A DNA stretch of 64,000 nt from Flavobacteriales bacterium (GCA_020635675.1 JACJZJ010000001.1:558001-622000); one strand, 5' to 3'; counted from the first letter of the stretch, positions 1-8,535 are shown. Numbers and translations: made by a program. Notes: a model not told the origin generated them from the letters alone.

Positions 1-774
1 CACCACTGCGCTCAACTTCCGCACTTCGCCCTTCGGGGTCTTCAGTCCCCAGGGGTTGTCCACGTCCTGTCCGATCAGGATCAGACCGCCCCGCGGTCCG
101 CGCAGCGTCTTGTGCGTGGTGGTCGTGACCACATGGCAGTGCGGCAGTGGATCGTTCAGCAGCTTCGCGGCGATCAATCCGGCGGGATGACTGACGTCGG
201 CCATCAGCGTGGCGCCCACTTCATCGGCGATCGCACGAAAGCCGGCATAGTCCCAATCGCGGCCATAGGCGCTCGCTCCGCAGATGATCAGCTTGGGCTT
301 TTCCTTCTTCGCAGTGTCGCGCACCTGGTCCATGTCCACGCGGCCGCTCGTCTTTTCCACGCCATAGAAGGTCGGGCGGTACAGCTTGCCGCTGAAGTTG
401 ACCGGACTGCCGTGCGTGAGGTGTCCTCCATGGCTCAGGTCGAACCCGAGGATCGTATCGCCCGGTCGCAGCGCGGCCAGCATCACCGCAGCGTTCGCCT
501 GGGCACCGCTGTGGGGTTGGACATTGGCCCATGCCGCCCCGAACAGCTCCCGGGCACGGTCGATGGCGAGCTGTTCCACCTGGTCCACGAACTCGCACCC
601 GCCATAGTAGCGGCGGCCGGGGAGGCCTTCCGCGTACTTGTTCGTCAACACGGAACCCATGGCCTCGAGCACCTGCTCACTGACATAGTTCTCGCTGGCG
701 ATCAGTTCCAGTCCGATCGTCTGGCGCCAGCGTTCACGATCGATGAGTTCGAAGAGGGCGGTGTCGCGTTGCAT
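1..774 (-). CDS. glyA: Serine hydroxymethyltransferase, N-terminal 258 residues (runs off the window)
   Basis: Converts serine plus tetrahydrofolate to glycine plus 5,10-methylene-THF in the cytoplasm using PLP. The reverse strand from ATG at 774 encodes the family N-terminus (LIASENY near residue 25, then TNKYAEGLPGRRYYGG) and the PLP-lysine motif TTTTHKTLRGPRGG, with the Schiff-base lysine at residue 222. The family is about 420 residues long, so roughly the last 160 lie beyond position 1. The gene is separated from the upstream minus-strand sulfotransferase by about 40 bp. It is a housekeeping gene and marks the edge of the polysaccharide region. The start fits the conserved MQRDTALFELI.. 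opening. Confidence 0.97.
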   Translation of the reverse strand, partial: MQRDTALFELIDRERWRQTIGLELIASENYVSEQVLEAMGSVLTNKYAEGLPGRRYYGGCEFVDQVEQLAIDRARELFGAAWANVQPHSGAQANAAVMLAALRPGDTILGFDLSHGGHLTHGSPVNFSGKLYRPTFYGVEKTSGRVDMDQVRDTAKKEKPKLIICGASAYGRDWDYAGFRAIADEVGATLMADVSHPAGLIAAKLLNDPLPHCHVVTTTTHKTLRGPRGGLILIGQDVDNPWGLKTPKGEVRKLSAVV

Positions 775-813
775 GTTCGGCAGGGAATGGCCGCCCAAGA
801 TAGCAGGGGGCCG

Positions 814-1620
814 TCAGGCGGGCGGGATCGACATGCCCGCGGGCATGTACTCGGGGAAGTAACGGAAGAGCAGCCGCTCCTTTTCGACCACATGCGCGAT
901 GAGCTCCGGTGTCCAGGGGTCCTTGGCGGACTTCCGGGTCGTGTTCATCGGTGCACGCTGCAGGATGAAGGCGACCTTTTCGCGGTCATACCCGAGCTGG
1001 ACCAGCGCATCGTGCAGTTCCTGGTTAAGCCTTTCCGTATGAAGGAAGCGCACGGGTGCGAAGTGCTTCTCGTGGTCGGTGGCAAGGTCCATTCCCGGCC
1101 GCAATGCCTCCAGATAGGCCCTTGGCGACCGCGCATAGAAACGGATGAATTGGATCGTTCCGGGTCCGATGTCCACCTGCATGGGGATGTCACCCAGAAG
1201 CTCGCGCGGCATGAACTTCTGGCTCATGCGAACGAATTCGGGAAGACCAAGGTCCGGAAAGGAGGGGTGGTCCGCACGCAGGTCGTTCAAGGATCCTGGC
1301 GGATACCTTTCCCAGTCGCGGTATTCATAGGCGGACAGGATGCTGGACAATGGGTCGCGCACGATCGAAAGCACCGGCTTATGACGGTGCTTTTCCGGTA
1401 TCTGTGCAAAGACCAGGTGCTGGGTGGTCTTTTCCGGGTCGGCGCTGTGCATCCGGTAGCGCGGTCCGAACATGTCCTCCATCGGAGGCGCCACCAGACC
1501 CAGCCGAACGAGCTGCGCGCGGACCCGACCGGAACCGTGCAGCTCACCCAGGACCCTGCGTGCGAACGTGCTGCCCGTCTTGGGGTAGTTCAGCATGACG
1601 AAGCGGTCGGTGATGAACAT
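814..1620 (-). CDS. Sulfotransferase family protein
   Basis: Predicted 268-residue PAPS-dependent sulfotransferase. The 5'-phosphosulfate-binding loop is seen as NYPKTGST at residues 11-18, and the 3'-phosphate-binding element as SIVRDPLSS around residues 85-93 (R88 and a following serine). The ATG at 1620 puts the P-loop near the N-terminus, as usual for the family; the open frame runs further upstream but only into sequence that overlaps the exosortase-associated gene. It lies 7 bp downstream of that gene, so it is probably the last member of the exosortase operon. The acceptor is unknown; a surface glycan is inferred from the location. A second, different sulfotransferase lies at 7666-8484. 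Confidence 0.85.
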   Translation of the reverse strand: MFITDRFVMLNYPKTGSTFARRVLGELHGSGRVRAQLVRLGLVAPPMEDMFGPRYRMHSADPEKTTQHLVFAQIPEKHRHKPVLSIVRDPLSSILSAYEYRDWERYPPGSLNDLRADHPSFPDLGLPEFVRMSQKFMPRELLGDIPMQVDIGPGTIQFIRFYARSPRAYLEALRPGMDLATDHEKHFAPVRFLHTERLNQELHDALVQLGYDREKVAFILQRAPMNTTRKSAKDPWTPELIAHVVEKERLLFRYFPEYMPAGMSIPPA

Positions 1621-1627
1621 CGGACGA

Positions 1628-2104
1628 TCAGGCCGGTGGCTGTTCTTTTCGTCCTCGTTCGCCCATGAGCGGTCGTGCGAGCAGGATGAAGAGCAAGGGC
1701 ACGGGATATTGGAGGGCGTGCAGCAGGACGACCGCGACGCGCTCCATCGCGTCAAAGGCGCCGAAGATGGCGTGCAGGAGGAGCGCGATCGTGGACAGAC
1801 CCACGAAGATCAGGATGATCGCCGGTGTGTAGCGATTGGAGCCGAACTGGATGCGCGCCAGCAGGAGCGCCATCGACAGCATCGCCGCGATGAAGACCAG
1901 CGTGCAGGTCCATTTGAGGACCCCCAACTGGTGGAGCGACCAACCGTCCACCCAGCCCTGGAACAGGGAATGGGCATAGGAGAATGCCGTGCTGCGCTGC
2001 AGGTGATCGATCTGGTAGTTCAGGTTGATGAAGAGGAATTCACGCAGGGCTCCGATCGGGATCGCGAGCAACAGGAGGAACGCGGTGCGGTACCTACGGC
2101 TCAT
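1628..2104 (-). CDS. Exosortase F system-associated membrane protein
   Basis: A 158-residue protein with several hydrophobic segments (residues about 7-18, 65-85, 92-112 and 122-145) separated by short loops, including a conserved-looking REFLFINLNYQ stretch after the first segment. Its ATG overlaps the TGA of the exosortase gene by 4 bp (ATGA), so the two are translationally coupled. In Flavobacteriia a small multi-pass protein directly follows xrtF and is named for that association; the size, topology and position here match. Its biochemical role is not known. It probably acts in the inner membrane with the exosortase. Confidence 0.8.
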   Translation of the reverse strand: MSRRYRTAFLLLLAIPIGALREFLFINLNYQIDHLQRSTAFSYAHSLFQGWVDGWSLHQLGVLKWTCTLVFIAAMLSMALLLARIQFGSNRYTPAIILIFVGLSTIALLLHAIFGAFDAMERVAVVLLHALQYPVPLLFILLARPLMGERGRKEQPPA

Positions 2105-2655
2105 GGTCGGGCTGGTCCGGTGCGGGCGAAGCGCCTCACCCAAATGATCCAAAGCAGCAGCACCACGCCATAGACCACGACATAGAACGTATAGTCGTGG
2201 TTGAAGTTCAACAGTTCGTAATCGATCGATACGATGATGCACAGCGCGACGATCCGGAGCGTGTTGACCAGGAAGATCGCGACCAGCCCGAGCGGTACGA
2301 ACCAAAGCTTGTGGCGCAACGGTCCCGGGTATGCAGTGATGAATATGGCGAAGACCGCGAAAAGGGAGACCCCGTCGCAAGGGTCTCCGATCCACAGGAG
2401 GCTGCCTCCCTCCACGCCGATGGTACGGATCATCTCGGCATTGGCCGGTTCCGGGATCAATGCGTAGCCCAGGACCTGGAGCAGCCCACCACTGGAAACG
2501 ATCAGGAGGTCGATCGCCGCGCGGTCCAGAGCTCCCCACGGATGGACGACCAGTTCATAGAGAAGATACCAAGCCAGATAGAGCAGGGCCGCCGTGAGCA
2601 GAAAGCGCACCACAGGGTCGCGCCTCGCCACCATCAAGGTGGAACGAAAGGACAT
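2101..2655 (-). CDS. xrtF: Exosortase family protein XrtF
   Basis: A 184-residue polytopic inner-membrane transpeptidase-like enzyme, predicted to cleave and re-anchor proteins carrying a PID-CTERM tail. The three catalytic residues of the exosortase/archaeosortase family are visible: Cys93 in DPCDGVSLF, Arg134 in NTLRIVAL and His153 in FNHDYTF. The short length and spacing match XrtF rather than the longer XrtA/EpsH type. A putative substrate gene lies 3 bp upstream and the partner protein overlaps downstream, so enzyme, partner and substrate form one compact operon. Exosortases are usually linked to exopolysaccharide loci, consistent with the Wzc homologue that diverges from this operon. 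Confidence 0.93.
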   Translation of the reverse strand: MSFRSTLMVARRDPVVRFLLTAALLYLAWYLLYELVVHPWGALDRAAIDLLIVSSGGLLQVLGYALIPEPANAEMIRTIGVEGGSLLWIGDPCDGVSLFAVFAIFITAYPGPLRHKLWFVPLGLVAIFLVNTLRIVALCIIVSIDYELLNFNHDYTFYVVVYGVVLLLWIIWVRRFARTGPARP

Positions 2656-2658
2656 GGA

Positions 2659-2874
2659 TCAGGACCCCTCCTTGCGGGAGCGGCGGGAATTCCAGGCGGA
2701 ACGACCACCGATCAGGGCGCCAGCGGCCAGGAGCAGGCCCACACCACCATCAATGGGGATACAGGGCGGAGGCCAGCAAGGTGGCTGACCACCCCCGGGT
2801 TGTGCCATAAGCCCCGAAAGGACGGGCAGCAACAACAGGCAGAACGTGAACAGCGGACGTAGCAGTGACCTCAT
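2659..2874 (-). CDS. Small PID-CTERM sorting-signal protein, putative XrtF substrate
   Basis: A 71-residue protein made of almost nothing but sorting signals: a signal peptide (residues 1-24, ending GLMAQ), a Pro/Cys/Gly spacer, the PID motif at residues 40-42 followed by GG, a hydrophobic stretch LLLAAGALIGG, and an Arg-rich tail (SRRSRK). This is the tripartite C-terminus recognised by XrtF. The gene is immediately upstream of xrtF. After processing, only about 15-20 residues (GGGQPPCWPPPC) would remain, so it could be a tiny anchored peptide or a helper. The function is unknown. Confidence 0.85.
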   Translation of the reverse strand: MRSLLRPLFTFCLLLLPVLSGLMAQPGGGQPPCWPPPCIPIDGGVGLLLAAGALIGGRSAWNSRRSRKEGS

Positions 2875-2906
2875 AGGGTTTCGGACCTCACTGGTAGGGC
2901 GCGCGG

Positions 2907-2914
2907 CAAAAATA
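2907..2914 (-). promoter_or_regulatory. Bacteroidota -7 box for the exosortase operon
   Basis: TATTTTTG on the reverse strand fits TAnnTTTG exactly, about 33 bp upstream of the PID-CTERM protein start at 2874. No convincing -33 TTG is seen at the usual distance. Confidence 0.55.
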
Positions 2915-3021
2915 GAAATATCCGCCTGCCGGACGCCCGAGATCTCCGATGAACAGTTTTCAACGATCGCCCAAGCCGGCCTCCGGGCCGTTCGGACCTG
3001 TCACGGCACCCTTGGGAAAGC

Positions 3022-3029
3022 TATATTTG
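3022..3029 (+). promoter_or_regulatory. Bacteroidota -7 box for the Wzc-like kinase operon
   Basis: TATATTTG fits TAnnTTTG exactly and lies 58 bp before the ATG at 3088. The 213-bp gap 2875-3087 therefore holds a divergent promoter pair, with the exosortase operon leftward and the kinase/exporter operon rightward. Confidence 0.55.
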
Positions 3030-3087
3030 CCGCCCCTCGAACGCGTGGCGGACCGCAGTACGGCGCCCCGCATCCAGGTTCCACCTC

Positions 3088-5523
3088 ATGGCCGCAGCGG
3101 ACAGCCGATCCAAGGGAGGCATCATCGACGTCAATGACCTCCGCTATTTCCTGCGGATCTTCTCGAAGAACTGGTACTTCGTCGTAGTGGCGGTGGCCCT
3201 GGCGGCCGTGCTCTCCTACCTCTATTCCTACAAGATACCCGAGGTGTACGGGGCCAGCGCGCAGATCCTCCTGAAGGACAAGGACATCTATAACTACCAG
3301 ACCCAGGTCTACCAGAACATCGGCTATGTCGCCGCCTATGGGGACATCGTGAACCAGAAGCGCGTACTGACGTCCTATGACCTGATCGATCGGACGCTCG
3401 ACAAGCTTGATTTCGATGTCTCGTACTACATCATCGGCCGCTTCAAGACCTCGCAGGTCTATGCATCGCTCCCCTTCACCGTCAGCATCGACCTGCTGAA
3501 CCCCAAGTACTATCAGAAGCCGTTCGACCTGCGCATCGTCGATCCCGATCACTTCGAACTGAGCTACGACGCGGGAACGGGCATCGTTTCCAAAGTGTAC
3601 CCTTTCGATCAGGACATCGTCGAGAGCGACTTCCTTCTGCGCATCAGTCGGAACGAACGCATCACCCAGGCCAGCCTGGAAAAGCTGACCGCATCCGACT
3701 ACCAGTTCGTCCGGAACAGCCGGCCGTGGCTCGTAGGCAAGTACAAGGGAAGCATGTCCGTGGAGAACCTGGATTACACCACCATCCTGGAGATCACGGT
3801 GGAGGATGAGATCGCTGCCCGCGCCAAGATGTTCCTCGATACGCTGAGCCAGGTCTATATCGACTACACGCAGCGGAGCGAGATCGAGATCAATGAAAAG
3901 ACCCTCAGCTACATCGACAAACAGCTGGACGAGGTCACCGTGATCCTGAACAAATACGAGGATGAGCTTCAACGGTACAAGGAGAGCAAGAACATCCTGG
4001 ACCTCGACAGGGAGGAGAACCGCTACTTCAACCAGCTCGTGGCCTATGACAACGAAAGGCGCCGGGATGAGTTGATGATCGAGAGCCTGAACAACCTCGA
4101 GAACTACGTAACGGGCATCAGTGAGCAGGAGAAACTGCTCCCTCCGAGCTTCTATATCCTCGAGGACGACGTGTTCCTGAAGCGCACGCTCACGGAGCTG
4201 TACGACATGCAGATGAACCGCAACTCGATGTTGTACAATGCCACCGAGACGAACATGGGCATCGCACAGCTCGACGAATCCATCCGGTTGATCAAGGGCA
4301 ATCTGCTCACCTACATCGGGAACTCCAGGCAGGCCATCCGCGAAAAGATCGGCGACATCCAGGGCCAGATCGGTGATTACGAAGGTTTGATCCGTAGGGT
4401 GCCGCTGGCCCAAAGGGACATCCTGAACATCGAAAGGAAGGTGCAGGTGAACGAGAAGCTGTACCTCTTCCTGTTGGAGAAGCGCGCGAACACCGTGATC
4501 GCACGTGCAGGCATCGTGCCGCAGACCAAGGTGATCGAAACGGCCCGATCGCTGGGCGTGGTGCGGCCGGACAAGCTCAAGATCCTGTATACGTTCATCG
4601 TGGGGGGGGTCGTGCTATCCCTGCTGGTCGTTTTCGTGCGGGTGCTGTTCTATGACCGCATCGAGAACGGTGATCAGCTGAAGGAGATCGCCTCGCTTCC
4701 CGTCTACGGGGAGATCATCGCTTCGGACAAGGCGGAGGAGAACTACGTGGTGGTGGACAGCGACCCGAAGGCCGCGATCACCGAGAGCTTCCGGACGGTC
4801 CGCACCAACCTGGAATACCTGCCGGCGTCGGACAAGGGGAAGGTGGTGCTCGTGACCAGCTACCGGCCGAACGAAGGGAAGACCTTCTGTTCCGTGAACC
4901 TCAGCGCCATCATGGCCAAGGCGGGCAAACGGGTGTTGCTGCTCGAACTCGACCTGCACAAACCGAAGGTGGGCACCGGCCTGAACATGAGCAGCGCGGT
5001 AGGCCTGAGCAACCTGCTGGTCGGAAAGGCCAGCCTGGAGGAGGTGATCCAGCCCACACATATCGAGAACTTCCACGTCGCCCTCTCCGGCCCCACACCA
5101 CCGAACGCCTCCGAACTGGTCCTGAGCAAACGGCTCGACGACCTCTTCGATTACGGGTGCGAGCACTACGACTACGTGCTGATCGATACCCCGCCAGTGG
5201 GTCTGATCACCGATGCGCTGGTGATGATGAAGCACGTGGACGCGACCCTCTTCGTGGTGAACACGCGTTTCGCCAACAAGGACCATATGCGCAACGCCAT
5301 GGACGTCTACAAGGGCAATCCGGTGGCCAACTTCGGCTTCATCCTGAACGGTGTCAAGATGAAGAAGAGCAAATACTACTACAACACCAACTATGGCTAT
5401 GGCTACCGGTACGCCTATGGCTATGGCACAGGCTACGGCTATGGTTACGGCTATGGGTACGGCCGTCGCAGACGATCGGAGAAGAAGGAGGAGGGACGTG
5501 CGGACACCGGAACGAAAAGCTGA
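3088..5523 (+). CDS. Polysaccharide biosynthesis tyrosine autokinase (Wzc/CpsD fusion)
   Basis: An 811-residue inner-membrane co-polymerase and BY-kinase regulating chain length and export of surface polysaccharide. Order: N-terminal Wzz domain with TM segment 1 (about residues 30-50), a long periplasmic coiled-coil region, a GNVR-like segment (GIVPQTKVIETA) before TM2 (about 490-515), then the cytoplasmic kinase. Walker A is SYRPNEGKTF with Lys598, Walker A' is LLLELDLHKP, and Walker B is YVLIDTPP. The C-terminus is an extreme Tyr/Gly tail with 14 tyrosines between residues 763 and 791, followed by RRRR. Such tyrosine clusters are autophosphorylation sites in BY-kinases. It opens an operon with the exporter genes 14 bp downstream. 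Confidence 0.95.
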   Translation: MAAADSRSKGGIIDVNDLRYFLRIFSKNWYFVVVAVALAAVLSYLYSYKIPEVYGASAQILLKDKDIYNYQTQVYQNIGYVAAYGDIVNQKRVLTSYDLIDRTLDKLDFDVSYYIIGRFKTSQVYASLPFTVSIDLLNPKYYQKPFDLRIVDPDHFELSYDAGTGIVSKVYPFDQDIVESDFLLRISRNERITQASLEKLTASDYQFVRNSRPWLVGKYKGSMSVENLDYTTILEITVEDEIAARAKMFLDTLSQVYIDYTQRSEIEINEKTLSYIDKQLDEVTVILNKYEDELQRYKESKNILDLDREENRYFNQLVAYDNERRRDELMIESLNNLENYVTGISEQEKLLPPSFYILEDDVFLKRTLTELYDMQMNRNSMLYNATETNMGIAQLDESIRLIKGNLLTYIGNSRQAIREKIGDIQGQIGDYEGLIRRVPLAQRDILNIERKVQVNEKLYLFLLEKRANTVIARAGIVPQTKVIETARSLGVVRPDKLKILYTFIVGGVVLSLLVVFVRVLFYDRIENGDQLKEIASLPVYGEIIASDKAEENYVVVDSDPKAAITESFRTVRTNLEYLPASDKGKVVLVTSYRPNEGKTFCSVNLSAIMAKAGKRVLLLELDLHKPKVGTGLNMSSAVGLSNLLVGKASLEEVIQPTHIENFHVALSGPTPPNASELVLSKRLDDLFDYGCEHYDYVLIDTPPVGLITDALVMMKHVDATLFVVNTRFANKDHMRNAMDVYKGNPVANFGFILNGVKMKKSKYYYNTNYGYGYRYAYGYGTGYGYGYGYGYGRRRRSEKKEEGRADTGTKS

Positions 5524-5537
5524 TCCCGGACCGGCCG

Positions 5538-6416
5538 ATGGGTAGCACGGGATCAACAGCAGCGACGCGCAGCGAGGATTGGGACATCGTCCTCGTTCCG
5601 CGTCAGGAGTGGTGGAGGATCGACCTGAAGGAGTTCTGGCACTATCGCGACCTGGTCCGGCTGATGGCGCATCGGGACATCACGGCCCAGTACAAACAGA
5701 CCGTGCTCGGACCGCTCTGGCATGTGATCCAACCCCTGACCACCACGTTCACCTTCGCGTTCATCTTCGGCAAGGCGGCCGGATTGTCGCCGCCGGACGT
5801 GCCCGCCATCCTTTTCTATCTCAGCGGGATCGTTTCATGGAACTATTTCGCGGGCGTGATCAACCGCACCTCGAAGACCTTCGTGGGCGGGGCGAACGTG
5901 ATGAGCAAGGTCTACTTCCCCCGATTGGTGGTTCCGGTGAGCATGACCCTGAGCAGTCTTGTGAGCTACTTCATCCAATTGGCCACATTCCTGCTCTTTT
6001 ACTTCGCCTACTGGGTGAAGGGGCCCGTGAGCTGGCACCTATCGCCCTGGTTCGCCGCCATGCCACTCCTGATCCTGATGATGGCCGCGCTGGGCCTTGG
6101 GGTGGGGGTGTTGGTCTCGTCCATGACGACCAAGTACCGCGACCTGAGCTTTCTGGTCGGTTTTGGCGTGCAGTTGCTGATGTACGCGAGCCCGGTGATC
6201 ATGCCGTTGGACCGATTGGCCAAGGTGCCCTGGCTGCTGCGGATATTCAAGCTCAATCCGATGACGCCGGTGATCGAGGCCACACGCGCGATCTTCTTCG
6301 GCAAGCCGATCGACTGGGCGGGGTTGGGCTACACCGCGGTGGTGACGGCCGTGGTCCTGGGCGTCGGCCTGATGGTGTTCCATCGCGTGGAGCGTTCCTT
6401 CGCGGATATCGTATGA
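5538..6416 (+). CDS. wzm: ABC-2 type polysaccharide export permease (Wzm-like)
   Basis: A 292-residue inner-membrane permease of the O-antigen/teichoic-acid exporter family. It shows the family opening (WWRIDLKEFWHYRDLVRLMAHRDI.. then YKQTVLGPLWHVIQP), about six membrane segments and the C-terminal MYASPVIMP and NPMTPVIEATRAIFFG motifs. The ATG at 5538 is 14 bp after the kinase stop and gives the normal length. Its TGA overlaps the ATG of the ATPase gene, so the two subunits are coupled. With the ATPase it should move a lipid-linked glycan across the inner membrane. Confidence 0.93.
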   Translation: MGSTGSTAATRSEDWDIVLVPRQEWWRIDLKEFWHYRDLVRLMAHRDITAQYKQTVLGPLWHVIQPLTTTFTFAFIFGKAAGLSPPDVPAILFYLSGIVSWNYFAGVINRTSKTFVGGANVMSKVYFPRLVVPVSMTLSSLVSYFIQLATFLLFYFAYWVKGPVSWHLSPWFAAMPLLILMMAALGLGVGVLVSSMTTKYRDLSFLVGFGVQLLMYASPVIMPLDRLAKVPWLLRIFKLNPMTPVIEATRAIFFGKPIDWAGLGYTAVVTAVVLGVGLMVFHRVERSFADIV

Positions 6417-7684
6417 GCACCGACGATCCCCACGTCATCGAGGTCCAGGACCTGAGAAAGAGCTACCGGCTCGGCGTGATCGGAGGTGCCACGCTGGGAG
6501 ACGAATTGCGCGTGCTTTGGGCCTCACTGCGTGGCCGGCCCAACCCGCTGGCCCCCCTGGACGCGGATGCGGACGATCAGCGGAGCGGAGATCTGTTCTG
6601 GGCGCTTCGCGGTGTGACCTTCGAGGTCCGCAGGGGCGAGATCCTGGGGATCATCGGGAAGAACGGCGCCGGAAAGAGCACCCTGCTCAAACTCCTCTCA
6701 CGGATCACCACACCCACGCAAGGCGTGGTGCGGATGAAGGGGCGGGTCAGCAGCCTGTTGGAGGTGGGCACCGGGTTCAACCCCGAACTGACCGGACGCG
6801 AGAACATCTACCTGAACGGGACGATCCTCGGAATGAAGATCGCGGAGATCGACAGGAAGCTGGACGAGATCATCGCCTTCAGCGGGATCCAACACCACAT
6901 CGACACACCGACCAAGCGCTACAGCAGCGGCATGAAGGTGCGACTGGGTTTCGCGGTGGCAGCGCATCTGGAGCCTGAGATCATGATCATCGACGAGGTG
7001 CTGGCGGTGGGCGATGCGGAATTCCAGCGAAAGTGCCTGGGCAAGATGAAGGACGTGGCCGGCAGCGGTCGTACGGTGCTTTTCGTGAGCCACAACATGG
7101 TGGCCGTGCAAAGCCTTTGCACACGTGTGATCTGGTTGCAGGACGGCAAGCTCATCATGGACGGCCCCCCCGATGAGGTCGTCAAGAAGTACCTGCATAC
7201 CTACACCGTGCAACGTGCGGAGGCGACCTGGCCGGAAGGGACCGCGCCCGGGCGGGAGGACCTGGACCTCGTCCGGGTGGCGCTAGCACACGACGCGGAG
7301 GAGGGCGTGCTCACCATCGATGATCCCTTCCGCATCTCCATCCGGTTCCGGAACCAAGCGGTGGAAAGCGGCGACATCACCGTGGGTATCCATCTGATCA
7401 ATGATGACGACGTTCTGGTGTTCAACAGCAATTACCGCGATGAACCCACGGCCCAGCAAATGTTCCCCATCGGTGAGCATACCGTGGAATGTCCGGTGCC
7501 GGGTGGACTGTTGAACGATGGGGACTACCGCGTGACCGTGAACGTGATCCGCAACGGGCGGTTCTATTTTCGGGTGGAGGAGACGATCTCCTTCACCCTG
7601 CAGGAGGCCAAGCGGCGCGGCACCTATTTCCGGAGCCATGGCGGTGTGATCAGACCCCTGTTGCCATGGCGGAAGGTCGATTGA
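6413..7684 (+). CDS. wzt: ABC transporter ATP-binding protein with carbohydrate-binding tail (Wzt-like)
   Basis: A 423-residue ATPase partner of the preceding permease. The nucleotide-binding domain has Walker A GKNGAGKST (residues 82-90, Lys88), signature YSSGM and Walker B IMIIDEVLAVGD, with H-loop SHNM. After residue about 285 comes a beta-rich domain (VRVALAHDAEEG..., ISIRFRN, VGIHLINDDD, VNVIRNGRFYFRVEE) matching the C-terminal domain that in Wzt proteins binds the modified non-reducing end of the glycan and gates export. Its presence implies that the exported chain carries a terminal modification. The sulfotransferase that follows overlaps its end and is a candidate source. Confidence 0.94.
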   Translation: MSTDDPHVIEVQDLRKSYRLGVIGGATLGDELRVLWASLRGRPNPLAPLDADADDQRSGDLFWALRGVTFEVRRGEILGIIGKNGAGKSTLLKLLSRITTPTQGVVRMKGRVSSLLEVGTGFNPELTGRENIYLNGTILGMKIAEIDRKLDEIIAFSGIQHHIDTPTKRYSSGMKVRLGFAVAAHLEPEIMIIDEVLAVGDAEFQRKCLGKMKDVAGSGRTVLFVSHNMVAVQSLCTRVIWLQDGKLIMDGPPDEVVKKYLHTYTVQRAEATWPEGTAPGREDLDLVRVALAHDAEEGVLTIDDPFRISIRFRNQAVESGDITVGIHLINDDDVLVFNSNYRDEPTAQQMFPIGEHTVECPVPGGLLNDGDYRVTVNVIRNGRFYFRVEETISFTLQEAKRRGTYFRSHGGVIRPLLPWRKVD

Positions 7685-8484
7685 AGCGGGTGGCCAAGCG
7701 TTGGGTGGCACCCTGGCGGCCCCGGTTGATGCCCGACCTGCTCGTGATCGGTGCCCAAAAGGCCGGCACCTCCGCCTTGTTCGATATGCTGGTGAAGCAC
7801 CCGGCGATCGTTCCCCCGGCCCGCAAGGAGCTGGGGTTCTTCAGCGACGATACGGCCTATGCACGGGGTTGGTCCCATTACCTGCAGCAACTGCCCTTGC
7901 GACCGCTCCGCGGCCGCGGCTGGCGCACCCTGGATGCCACCCCAAGCTATCTCGCCCATCCAAGGGCGGCGGAGCGCATCCGCCACCACCTGCCCGACGT
8001 GCGCCTGGTGGCCGTGCTCAGGGATCCCGTGAAGCGCGCCTACAGCGATTGGAACATGTTCCGACAGTTGCAGGACCATCCCGTGAACGCACATCTGCAC
8101 GACCCGCGCAGTTTCGAGGAGGCCATGCAGCAGGAGCTCACCATGCCATTGGAACGGACGCACTATCTCCAACGGGGCTGCTACGCGCCACAGCTAGAAC
8201 GCTACATCGGCCTCTTCCCGAAGGATCGGCTCCTGTTATTCACCTACCCGAACTTCAAAAAGGACCCGGAGGGCGTGGTCCGGGCGATCCTGGAGCACAT
8301 GGGCCTGGAAATGCCGCGTTTCGATGCACCGTTGCGCGAGGTCCGATCCAACGTCAGGCCCTATGCGGAGGGCATTGCCCCGGACATGGAAGAACGCCTC
8401 CGCGTATTCTATGCGCCCCACCTCGCACAACTTGCCGACCTGTTGGGCGGAATGCCCGATCTGGACGAGCGTTCGGGGCACTGA
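7666..8484 (+). CDS. Sulfotransferase domain protein
   Basis: A 272-residue PAPS-dependent sulfotransferase of the heparan/chondroitin type. It shows LLVIGAQKAGTSALFDML (5'-phosphosulfate loop, Lys32), LDATPSYL, and the 3'-phosphate motif VAVLRDPVKRAYSDWNM (Arg119, Ser127), followed by GCYAPQLERYIGLFPKDRLLLFTY typical of the family. Starting at ATG 7666 it overlaps the end of the Wzt gene by 19 bp; a TTG at 7681 is an alternative. Co-transcription with the exporter suggests that it sulfates the exported polysaccharide. That acceptor is inferred. Confidence 0.88.
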   Translation: MAEGRLKRVAKRWVAPWRPRLMPDLLVIGAQKAGTSALFDMLVKHPAIVPPARKELGFFSDDTAYARGWSHYLQQLPLRPLRGRGWRTLDATPSYLAHPRAAERIRHHLPDVRLVAVLRDPVKRAYSDWNMFRQLQDHPVNAHLHDPRSFEEAMQQELTMPLERTHYLQRGCYAPQLERYIGLFPKDRLLLFTYPNFKKDPEGVVRAILEHMGLEMPRFDAPLREVRSNVRPYAEGIAPDMEERLRVFYAPHLAQLADLLGGMPDLDERSGH

Positions 8485-8500
8485 GGTACCTCGGATCACC

Positions 8501-8508
8501 TACATTTA
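8501..8508 (+). promoter_or_regulatory. Weak -7 box before the DegT aminotransferase
   Basis: TACATTTA differs from TAnnTTTG only at the last base and lies 27 bp before the ATG at 8536, in the 51-bp gap after the sulfotransferase. Confidence 0.35.
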
Positions 8509-8535
8509 CGGGGATCCGAACAGCCGGGAAGAACG

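Noticed and set aside
112..1668. A long open frame on the plus strand (over 500 codons) across glyA and the sulfotransferase
   Set aside because: It is antisense to two genes with clear family motifs; high GC makes long open frames common on the opposite strand.
3001..4413. Long reverse-strand open frame opposite the Wzc-like gene
   Set aside because: Antisense shadow; the product is His/Val/Asp-rich without domain features, while the plus strand holds the full kinase.
8483..8492. GAGGTACCTC palindrome after the sulfotransferase stop as a terminator
   Set aside because: Only a 5-bp stem with no loop and no T-tract.
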